From: Acrocarpospora macrocephala
GTDB taxonomy: Bacteria; Actinomycetota; Actinomycetes; Streptosporangiales; Streptosporangiaceae
Length of the DNA: 64,000 bases
Assembly: GCF_009687865.1 (NCBI RefSeq)
Contig: NZ_BLAE01000010.1
Span: 103,992 to 167,991, forward strand
Direction: 5' to 3'
Each line of letters begins with the position of its first letter. Positions within the stretch are counted from its first letter, which is position 1. Shown piece after piece: positions 16,384-23,179 of this stretch. The position numbers and the translations under genes are program-made. The notes beneath the pieces are model-generated. The model was given only the letters and a program-made list of their open reading frames with translations. It did no database searches and had not been told where the DNA came from.

Positions 16384-17508
16384 TCAGAGGCCCGCGGTGA
16401 CAGTCACGCCAGCGCCCACGCTGCGCTGGGTGGCGACCCCGGTCACGTTGTTGCCCGTGGAGACGACGGTGAGCGCGGTGGCGCCCCCCTTGCTGTAATA
16501 CAGGCCGGTGCCGGTCGTGCCCTTGCCGCGGATGACATTGTCCGCGACGGTGGCGAAGCCTGAGTTGTAGTTCACCTGGGAGATCCCGAGATAGCGGTAG
16601 GTGGAGCCGGCGACCTCGTTCTGGAAATTGAAGACGCGATTTCCGTTGATGGTCGTGGCGGCGTCCCCCTGAACCGTGGCGTTGATTCCGTAGTAGGTGC
16701 CGGTGGTGCTGTTCTGGCCGAAATCCTCGATGTAGTTGTCTGAGACGCTGGTGCCGAACGTGCGGTTGGCGTAGATGGCGTTGTTGGCCACGCCGTACAC
16801 ATGGTTGCGCTCGACGACCCAGCCGGCGGCGTTGTCCAGGTGAATTCCGTCGGCCCCGGAATCGGCGATCCAGTTATCGACGAGATACCAGTCGGTGACC
16901 GCGTTGCCGCTGTCCTGGACCCAGATGCCGGAACTGTCGGAGCCGGTGACGAAGACGTTGGCGATTCGGCCGTTGACCTGAGTATTGGTGATCTGGGTGC
17001 CGTTCACGCTCTCGTTGGTTACGCGGATGCCGTTGCCGCCGAACGCCAGCACCTGCAGATCCTCGATTGTGGTCTGCCAGGATCGCACGACCAGGCCGAT
17101 CGTCGCGGCGGAGTTGTTGGCCTTGTTTCCATCCAGCGTCAGGCTTCGCACCGAAACGGGCGTGTCGGTGGTCGTCGTGTTGTTGACCCATCCGGCGGAC
17201 GCCATGAGTGCGGCGAGATTGGCACCGTTGGCCTGCTTGAGTACGGTGCTCCGGCTGTCGCCCCGGTAGGAGCGGCTGGGTGACAGGACGATGGTGGCGG
17301 TGATGGAGCACGGCCCGTCGATGACGATTTCGTCACCCACCGCGCTCGATGAGATGGCCGAGTTGATGGTCGCCGCGTCCGTTGCTGAATTATTGCAGGT
17401 GGCGGTCACCCTGGCGGCGAAGGCCGCTTGCTGTATGGGGCCCAGGCCTACGATCAGTAGAAAGCCGACGGTGAGGAGAACGCCGGTCCTGATGGCGATG
17501 GATGACAA
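16384..17508 (-). CDS. secreted right-handed beta-helix protein
   Basis: The TTG start at 17508 has AAGGAG six bases upstream. Residues 1-31 form a signal peptide ending AAFA. The rest (374 aa in total) is a parallel beta-helix of the pectate-lyase-like superfamily, with repeated short strands of the type GIRVTNESVNGTQITNTQV, GIWVQDSGN, GIHLDNAAGW, AIYANRTFGTSVSDNYIEDF. It is Asn/Thr/Ser rich and lacks obvious catalytic residues, so carbohydrate binding or lyase activity cannot be decided. It has a 155-base upstream interval of its own and the strong hairpin downstream, so it is probably transcribed alone. Confidence 0.75.
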   Translation of the reverse strand: MSSIAIRTGVLLTVGFLLIVGLGPIQQAAFAARVTATCNNSATDAATINSAISSSAVGDEIVIDGPCSITATIVLSPSRSYRGDSRSTVLKQANGANLAALMASAGWVNNTTTTDTPVSVRSLTLDGNKANNSAATIGLVVRSWQTTIEDLQVLAFGGNGIRVTNESVNGTQITNTQVNGRIANVFVTGSDSSGIWVQDSGNAVTDWYLVDNWIADSGADGIHLDNAAGWVVERNHVYGVANNAIYANRTFGTSVSDNYIEDFGQNSTTGTYYGINATVQGDAATTINGNRVFNFQNEVAGSTYRYLGISQVNYNSGFATVADNVIRGKGTTGTGLYYSKGGATALTVVSTGNNVTGVATQRSVGAGVTVTAGL

Positions 17509-17663
17509 TGACTCTCCTTGAATCGGTGGCGATGTCCGTCAAGGCCTAGAGCAGCAAACCGCTATTTCGAAAAGGAAGCGCGTAGCGTCCCCACTCACGC
17601 CGAGTAACGTTTCCGGGCATTTGACCTGCTGAAATCTGAATCGGGCCGGAACGTTTCCCGCCC

Positions 17664-19493
17664 TCAGTGAAGCGCCGCAGGCTCCTGGAAGCCAGCGGCC
17701 TGGCGGGTGAACAGGCGGGCGTACTCGCCGCCCAATGCCATCAGCTGGTCGTGGGTGCCCTCCTCGGCGACCTTGCCCTTGGCGAGCACGATGATGTGAT
17801 CAGCTTGGCGTACGGTGTTGAGCCGGTGGGAGATCAGCAGGCTGGTACGGCCGGCGCGGCCGGCGCGCAGTTGCTCGGCGATCGCGTATTCGGCGTCAGG
17901 ATCCAGGCCGGAGCTCGGCTCGTCCAGGATGAGCAGGTCCGCCGATTCGGCGCGGAGCAGGGCCCGGGCGATGGCCACCCGCTGCCACTGCCCGCCGGAC
18001 AAGAGCACGCCCTGACCGGCCTCGTCTCCCGGTCCCGCGGCGAAGAAACGGGACAGGACGGTCTCGTATCCGAGCGGCAGTCCGGCGAGCGCCTCGTGGA
18101 CGCCCGCCTGGCTCGCCGCGACCTGGATCCGCCCGAAAGACTCGGAAGAGTCCAGCGCGGTCAGGTCGCCGATGGCGATGTTCTCGGCGGCGGTCAGGTC
18201 GTACGCGACAAAGTCCTGGAAGACCGCGCCGATCCGGCGGCGGAGGCCGTCGACGGGCAGGTCGCGCACGTCGGCGCCGTCCCAGTGGATGCCGCCGCGG
18301 TCGGGGTCGTACAGCCGGCACAACAACTTGACGAGCGTGCTCTTGCCCGCGCCGTTGAGCCCTACCAGGGCGACGGCCTTCCCGTACGGAATGGTCAGGC
18401 TCAGGCCGCTGAGCACCCACGGAAGGCCGGAGCCGTAACGGAACCAGACGTCGCGCACCTCGATGCCGCGCCGCAGCGTGGCGACGACCCCCGCGGGGGC
18501 CGGTTCCGGCAGGTCAGCCTGCGCGCGTACGACATGCTCGTAGTGGTGCACGAGGGTGAGCGCCTGCTGGAGCTGGCCGAGTTGGACCGTCATCGACGAC
18601 AGGCAGGACAGTACGCCCGCCACGGCGGCGGTGAGGACCGCCAGGTCGCCGACGCCGGCCCGACCGGCCCCGATCTGCGCCACCATCGAGATCAGCGCGC
18701 CGCCCGCGACGACGGCGGCGAGCAGGGTGAGCGCGCCGTTCCGGCGGACCGCGACGGTGTCGACGCGGCGCTCGGCGCGCTGTCCGGCGTCGAGTTCGGC
18801 GAGCATCCGGCCGCGCAGGAAGCCGCTGATCCCGAACAGCCGGATTTCCTTGGCCGCCTGGAGGTCCAGCAGGAGCAGCTGGTAGAAGATCCTGCGGCGT
18901 TCGAGGGGCGCGATCTCCCACATCATCCGCGTACGCGCCCTGCTGAGCCGAAGCTGGACGATCACGTCGGGCACGGCGGCGGCGGCCACGACCAGCGTGA
19001 GCCACAGGCTGAAGGTGCTGACGGCCCCGGCGAACCCCACCAGGGTCACGGCACCGCTGAGCAGGCTGAGCAGCGCGTTCACCACGATCTGCGGGGTCGC
19101 CTGGCCGGACTGCTGAGCCAGCTGGAGGCGGTCGCGGAACTCGGGGTCCTCCAGCCGGGCGAGCCCCGTGATCCGGGACACGGCCGTGAACAGCTCGTCG
19201 CTGGTCCGGCGAACGATCCGGCGCTGCTGCTCAGCCTGGACAAAGCCGGTGAGGTGCGGCAGCAGGGCCAGCACGCCCCCGGCGACCGCGAGCAGCAGGG
19301 CCAGCACGAGCGGGCTCGGCCCGGACCCCATGGTGAGCCGGTCGATCAGCAGCTTGGTCAGCCAGGCGAGCGCGACGGGCGCCGCGCCGCCGATGATCGC
19401 CCCGGCGAGCTGGGCTGTGGCGAGGACCGGCCCAGCCTGCCAGACAAGCGATCCGACGGCGAGCAGCGCGGCCCCCGTCCCCGGTGACCTCAT
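17664..19493 (-). CDS. ABC exporter, fused permease and ATPase
   Basis: The ATG at 19493 overlaps the stop of the redoxin gene by 4 bp (ATGA) and gives 609 residues; the frame continues upstream but that part shadows the redoxin gene. Six membrane helices fill residues 1-320. The ATPase has Walker A GLNGAGKST at 378-386, signature LSGGQ at 498-502 and Walker B LLILDEP at 520-526. There is no N-terminal C39 peptidase, so it would export but not itself cleave a leader. Translationally coupled to the redoxin and next to the six-cysteine peptide gene, it is the likely exporter of that peptide. Confidence 0.9.
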   Translation of the reverse strand: MRSPGTGAALLAVGSLVWQAGPVLATAQLAGAIIGGAAPVALAWLTKLLIDRLTMGSGPSPLVLALLLAVAGGVLALLPHLTGFVQAEQQRRIVRRTSDELFTAVSRITGLARLEDPEFRDRLQLAQQSGQATPQIVVNALLSLLSGAVTLVGFAGAVSTFSLWLTLVVAAAAVPDVIVQLRLSRARTRMMWEIAPLERRRIFYQLLLLDLQAAKEIRLFGISGFLRGRMLAELDAGQRAERRVDTVAVRRNGALTLLAAVVAGGALISMVAQIGAGRAGVGDLAVLTAAVAGVLSCLSSMTVQLGQLQQALTLVHHYEHVVRAQADLPEPAPAGVVATLRRGIEVRDVWFRYGSGLPWVLSGLSLTIPYGKAVALVGLNGAGKSTLVKLLCRLYDPDRGGIHWDGADVRDLPVDGLRRRIGAVFQDFVAYDLTAAENIAIGDLTALDSSESFGRIQVAASQAGVHEALAGLPLGYETVLSRFFAAGPGDEAGQGVLLSGGQWQRVAIARALLRAESADLLILDEPSSGLDPDAEYAIAEQLRAGRAGRTSLLISHRLNTVRQADHIIVLAKGKVAEEGTHDQLMALGGEYARLFTRQAAGFQEPAALH

Positions 19494-20014
19494 GCCCGCG
19501 CGAGGCGCCGCAGCGGGTCGAGTTCGTGGCCGGAGGCCAGGACCGCGCCGTCCGGCCCGACCAGGAAGAACAACGGATAGGCGGCGACCGCGAAGGCCGT
19601 GGCCACGGGGCCGCCCTCCGCTTCGACGACCACCTTGCCGACCGCGTCCAGCGCCTGCCGCAGGTCGTCCGCGGCCGTACGCCCCGCCGAGACGACGGCG
19701 AGCGCCGGGGTGGACGCGGCGGTGTCGGCGAAGTCGGGGGCCTTCGGCAGGCACGACCCGCAGTCGGTGGAGAAGAACCCCACCAAGGTGACGCCGTCGC
19801 GCAGGATCTCCTCGTCGACCGTCTCGCCCGTGGTCGTGGCGGCGGTGAACGAGGGGACCTTCGCCCCGTCGGCCAGACCCGGCTGCCAGCCGTCGGTGTG
19901 CCCGGCCCTCTCCCGCTCATATTCGCGCAGTTTCCTGATGATCCCGCCGGTCAGCACCAGGTTGACGGCGACGAGCCCGCACAGGACGAGCACGGCGGAC
20001 AGACCGATGGTCAT
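19490..20014 (-). CDS. membrane-anchored TlpA-like thiol oxidoreductase
   Basis: The ATG at 20014 is preceded by GGAAGGGGAA; an upstream in-frame start exists but has no site. The 174-residue protein has one N-terminal membrane helix (about 4-25), a linker, and a thioredoxin fold with CGSC at 85-88 (FFSTDCGSCLP) and the cis-proline region AAYPLFFLV. The topology places the active site outside the membrane, as in TlpA/MauD/ResA proteins. It sits between the peptide gene and the exporter, so forming or isomerising disulfides in the six-cysteine peptide is a natural role, though inferred. Confidence 0.85.
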   Translation of the reverse strand: MTIGLSAVLVLCGLVAVNLVLTGGIIRKLREYERERAGHTDGWQPGLADGAKVPSFTAATTTGETVDEEILRDGVTLVGFFSTDCGSCLPKAPDFADTAASTPALAVVSAGRTAADDLRQALDAVGKVVVEAEGGPVATAFAVAAYPLFFLVGPDGAVLASGHELDPLRRLARA

Positions 20015-20085
20015 GAGCGTTTCCCCTTCCGATCGTGGTGGTGGCTCCGGAGCCGCCATGGGTCCGGAGCCGTGGGTTCATACCG

Positions 20086-20292
20086 TCAGCACCGGCCGAG
20101 GTAGGTCCAGCTGCCGCACGTCGCCCGGGCGTAGGCCAGGCAGATGTTGCCCGTGGGGTTGGGGTAGCACTGCTTGTAGTGGTTACAGCCGCCGCTGGGG
20201 GAAGACTCGTAGCACAGGTCCGCCTGGGCCTCGGTCTTCGGCAGGAACGCGCTGAGGAGCCTGTCCCCCATTCGCGCGATTGTCCGGGTCAT
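20086..20292 (-). CDS. six-cysteine secreted peptide precursor, 68 aa
   Basis: The ATG at 20292 follows AAAGGAG by 6 bases, a strong ribosome site. The first 25 residues (MTRTIARMGDRLLSAF...TEAQA) look like a helical leader without a full hydrophobic core and end in AQA, an AXA-type cleavage signal before D26. The presumed 43-residue mature part has six cysteines at 27, 36, 42, 51, 59 and 68, is rich in Tyr/Gly/Asn and has no acidic cluster, fitting three disulfides. The redoxin and exporter follow on the same strand and a signal peptidase is divergent. I cannot assign it to a named family; a bacteriocin, signalling peptide or RiPP precursor are all possible. Confidence 0.75.
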   Translation of the reverse strand: MTRTIARMGDRLLSAFLPKTEAQADLCYESSPSGGCNHYKQCYPNPTGNICLAYARATCGSWTYLGRC

Positions 20293-20427
20293 GCATCGCT
20301 CCTTTCGGATGGTGACCGGCCCTGTCGGGCCGCCCCACACGATGGACGGCGCCGGCTGCGCGGCGGTGACGGGTGACGCGCGAGCCCGCGTAACCGGCGC
20401 GACACCGGGCGCGGCGACACTGGGCCG

Positions 20428-20859
20428 ATGGGATACCTGATCGCCGGCGTGCTGGTCGCCGCGGTGCTCGTGGCGCGGCGGCTCCTGGTCGTCGTCCAGG
20501 TCGCGGGGACGAGCATGACGCCCGCGTACCATCCGGGCGACCGCGTCCTCGTCCGGCGGGGCGGCGCGGGCAGGCTGCGGCGTGGCCAGGTGGTGGTGTT
20601 CCAGTCCGCCCACATGTGGGGGCTGGCGCCGCCCCGGCTCGGCGCCACCGACTGGTTCATCAAGCGGGTCGCCGCGATCCCTGGTGAGACCGTGCCGGAC
20701 TCGGTCGCGGCGCGGGTCGACGCGCCGCCGGGGAGCCTGGTCCCCGCCCGGCGGCTCGTCGTCCTCGGCGACAACCCGGCCAGCCGTGACTCCCGTGCGT
20801 GGGGGTATGTGCCGTACGACCGGGTGCTCGGCGTCGTGATCCACCGGATGCCGTCATAG
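20428..20859 (+). CDS. S26 family signal peptidase
   Basis: This short type I signal peptidase (143 aa) has one N-terminal membrane helix, the nucleophile in GTSMTP (S29), the general-base lysine in FIKRVAAIPGE (K79) and the box LGDNPASRDSRAWGYVP. It lacks the large insertions of housekeeping LepB, as do locus-dedicated S26 enzymes. It is divergent from the peptide gene with 135 bases between the starts, and its end overlaps the SARP stop by 6 bp. The AQA site in the peptide leader is the obvious candidate substrate. Confidence 0.85.
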   Translation: MGYLIAGVLVAAVLVARRLLVVVQVAGTSMTPAYHPGDRVLVRRGGAGRLRRGQVVVFQSAHMWGLAPPRLGATDWFIKRVAAIPGETVPDSVAARVDAPPGSLVPARRLVVLGDNPASRDSRAWGYVPYDRVLGVVIHRMPS

Positions 20860-23064
20860 CTCGGCGGTCAGCCGGGCCGTACGCAACGTGGCCAGGTTGC
20901 GCGCCATGATCTCTTCGCCCCACAGGTTGTCCGCGTGCCGGCAGGCGCGCAGGGCGCGCTCATGGGTGTCCGCCCAGTCCTCGTGCAGCCCTCGCGCGGC
21001 GTAGTAGTTGACCGAGCGGGCCGCGAGCTCCCAGGCCAGCTCGTGCTGCCCGGACGCGGCGGCCTGCGCGACGCACGCCCTGATGGCGGCGCGTTCGACG
21101 TCGAACCAGTCGAGGGCGTCCAGGACGAGGCCCCTGGCCCGCGCCGGCGTCATGTACCAGCGGGCGGCCACGCCGCCGATGTCCCAGGTGAGGCGTTCGG
21201 GGAGGGAACGGTCCGCGGCCTCGGCGAGCGCGAGCCAGCCGCCGATCGCCCGCCGCACCGCCCCCGCCCGCGGTTCGGGCGGTTCTTCGGCGGCGGCGCG
21301 TTCGCGGGCGTGCAGCCGTACGAGATCGGACAGGCGATAGCGCGGCCGGCCGCACGCGTCGGCGCCGGTGCAGTCCAGCAGGTGGACGTCGAGCAGCTCC
21401 TCGGTCAGCGCCTCCGCCTCCTCCAGAGAGACGTCGAGCAGCGCGGCCGGGACCCAGGACGCGAAGTCGGGGACGTCGAGCAGGCCGAGCAGCCGGTACG
21501 CCCGCCGGGTCGGCTCGCCGAGCGCGGCGTAGCTCGACCTGAGGCGGTCCCGTACGGACAGGTCCCCCGCGGTGAGCTCGTCGAGGCGGGACGGCTCCGC
21601 CCGCAGCCGGGACGCGAGACGGGTCAGGCTCAGATGCTCGTCCCCGGCCACCCGGGCGCCCGCGATCCGCAGCGCCAGGGGAAGCCGGTCGCAGAGCCGG
21701 ACGATCTCGGCGGCCGCCCATTCGTCCGCGCCAGGCTCGCCCGCCACCCTCGCGAACAGCTCCCGCGCCGCCGCCGGGTCGAGCACGGACAGCCGCATCG
21801 TCGGCCGGGCGCTCAGCGCGGCCAGCCTGCGGCGGCTCGTGACCAGCACCGCGCAGTGCGGGCCGCTCGGGATCAACGGCCGGACCTGCGCCTCGCTCGC
21901 GGCGTCGTCCAGGATCACGAGCACCCGCCGGGCCGCGGTCAGCGCCCGATATGCCTCCTGCCGCTCCTCCTGCGTGGCCGGGAGCGTACGGCAGTCCGCC
22001 CCCAGCGGCACGAGGAAGCGGCCGAGCACACGGCCAGGGGCGACCGGCCGGTCGCCGGACCCACCCAGTTCGGCATAGAGCTGGCCATCGGGGAACTGCT
22101 CGCGCAGCCGATGGGCCACGTGGACGGCCAGCGCGGTCTTGCCGGTCCCCGCCCCGCCGACCACCACCGCCATGGCTGCGCCGGCGGCCAGCGCGCGGCG
22201 CAGCGCCTCGGCCTGCTCCTGCCGCCCGGCGAAGTCGGCAAGATCGGGCGGCAGGAAATGGGGTGAAACCGGGTCCGCCCCGAAGGTGTGCCGGACGGCC
22301 GGAAGCGTCTCGCCCGGCAGCGTCACCGCGCCGTCGTCAAGGACGGCTTCGTGCACGCTCGTGAGTAGCCGGCCGGGCGCCACCCCGAGCTCCTCGCGCA
22401 GCGCCGTACTCGTGCGGTGATAGATCTCCAGCGCCTCGGCCCGCCGCCCGGTGTGGCACAGGGCGAGCATGAGAAAGGCGCAGAGCCGCTCACGGTACGG
22501 GTGGAGCGCGGCCAGCGGGGCGAGTTCGGCCGACACCTCGTCATGCCGGCCGAGGGCGAGCGTGACGGCGGCGCAGTCCTCGTGGACGCGCAGGTGCTCC
22601 TCCTCCAGCCGCCGGGCCTCGGCGGCGACCAGAAGCGGCTCCTCGATGTCGTCGAACGCGGGGCCGCGCCAGAGGGCGAGCCCCTGGCGGAAGAGCACGC
22701 GGGCCGCCTCCAGGGAGCCCCGTTCGACGGCGGCGCGCGCGTCCGCGGTCAGCTCGGCGAAGCGCAGCGCGTCCAGCTCGCCGGGCGCGACGACCACGGC
22801 GTAGCCGCCCGGGCCGTACGCGATGCGCCCCTGTTCGCCGATCAGCTGCCGGAGGCGCCGCACGTACACCTGGACGGTCTTGTGCGAGCCCCGAGGCGGC
22901 GCGTCGCCCCACAACGCCTCGATCAGCGTGGGCACCGCGACGGCACGGCCCGGCCGGCACAGCAGGACGGCCAGCAGCCGGCGCACCATCGCGGCGCCGA
23001 TCACGACGTGCGCTTCCCCGTGGCGCACCTGCACTGTGCCAAGAACGCCGAAGTCCGTGGTCAT
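20854..23064 (-). CDS. AfsR/SARP-type regulator with NB-ARC domain
   Basis: A 736-residue activator. It has an OmpR-type winged helix and bacterial transcriptional activation domain (about 1-250; GSHKTVQVYVRRLRQLIG is the recognition region), then an NB-ARC ATPase with P-loop GGAGTGKTALAV and Walker B RRVLVILDDA, then a helical C-terminus. It lacks the long TPR domain of AfsR. SARPs activate secondary-metabolite and peptide clusters by binding direct repeats. It converges on the signal peptidase and is divergent from the XRE regulator, so it likely controls the peptide locus. Confidence 0.88.
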   Translation of the reverse strand: MTTDFGVLGTVQVRHGEAHVVIGAAMVRRLLAVLLCRPGRAVAVPTLIEALWGDAPPRGSHKTVQVYVRRLRQLIGEQGRIAYGPGGYAVVVAPGELDALRFAELTADARAAVERGSLEAARVLFRQGLALWRGPAFDDIEEPLLVAAEARRLEEEHLRVHEDCAAVTLALGRHDEVSAELAPLAALHPYRERLCAFLMLALCHTGRRAEALEIYHRTSTALREELGVAPGRLLTSVHEAVLDDGAVTLPGETLPAVRHTFGADPVSPHFLPPDLADFAGRQEQAEALRRALAAGAAMAVVVGGAGTGKTALAVHVAHRLREQFPDGQLYAELGGSGDRPVAPGRVLGRFLVPLGADCRTLPATQEERQEAYRALTAARRVLVILDDAASEAQVRPLIPSGPHCAVLVTSRRRLAALSARPTMRLSVLDPAAARELFARVAGEPGADEWAAAEIVRLCDRLPLALRIAGARVAGDEHLSLTRLASRLRAEPSRLDELTAGDLSVRDRLRSSYAALGEPTRRAYRLLGLLDVPDFASWVPAALLDVSLEEAEALTEELLDVHLLDCTGADACGRPRYRLSDLVRLHARERAAAEEPPEPRAGAVRRAIGGWLALAEAADRSLPERLTWDIGGVAARWYMTPARARGLVLDALDWFDVERAAIRACVAQAAASGQHELAWELAARSVNYYAARGLHEDWADTHERALRACRHADNLWGEEIMARNLATLRTARLTAEL

Positions 23065-23100
23065 CAGATTATGGTGATCCGCCGAGGATGTCGCGGACAG

Positions 23101-23152
23101 GCAGTTGACCGGCAGTTGATTCGTGCCTGACGGGGCGGGCCGATGTCATAAT
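23101..23152 (+). promoter_or_regulatory. 11-bp-period direct repeats between two regulators
   Basis: GCAGTTG occurs at 23101-23107 and 23112-23118, and a looser copy GTGCCTG at 23123-23129, all spaced 11 bp, the period recognised by SARP proteins. A CATAAT -10-like hexamer follows at 23147-23152. The interval separates the divergent SARP and XRE genes. The spacing to the -10 is longer than in classic SARP promoters, so assignment is tentative. Confidence 0.45.
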
Positions 23153-23179
23153 GCGGCTTCGCGCCCCGAATCCAGCAGG

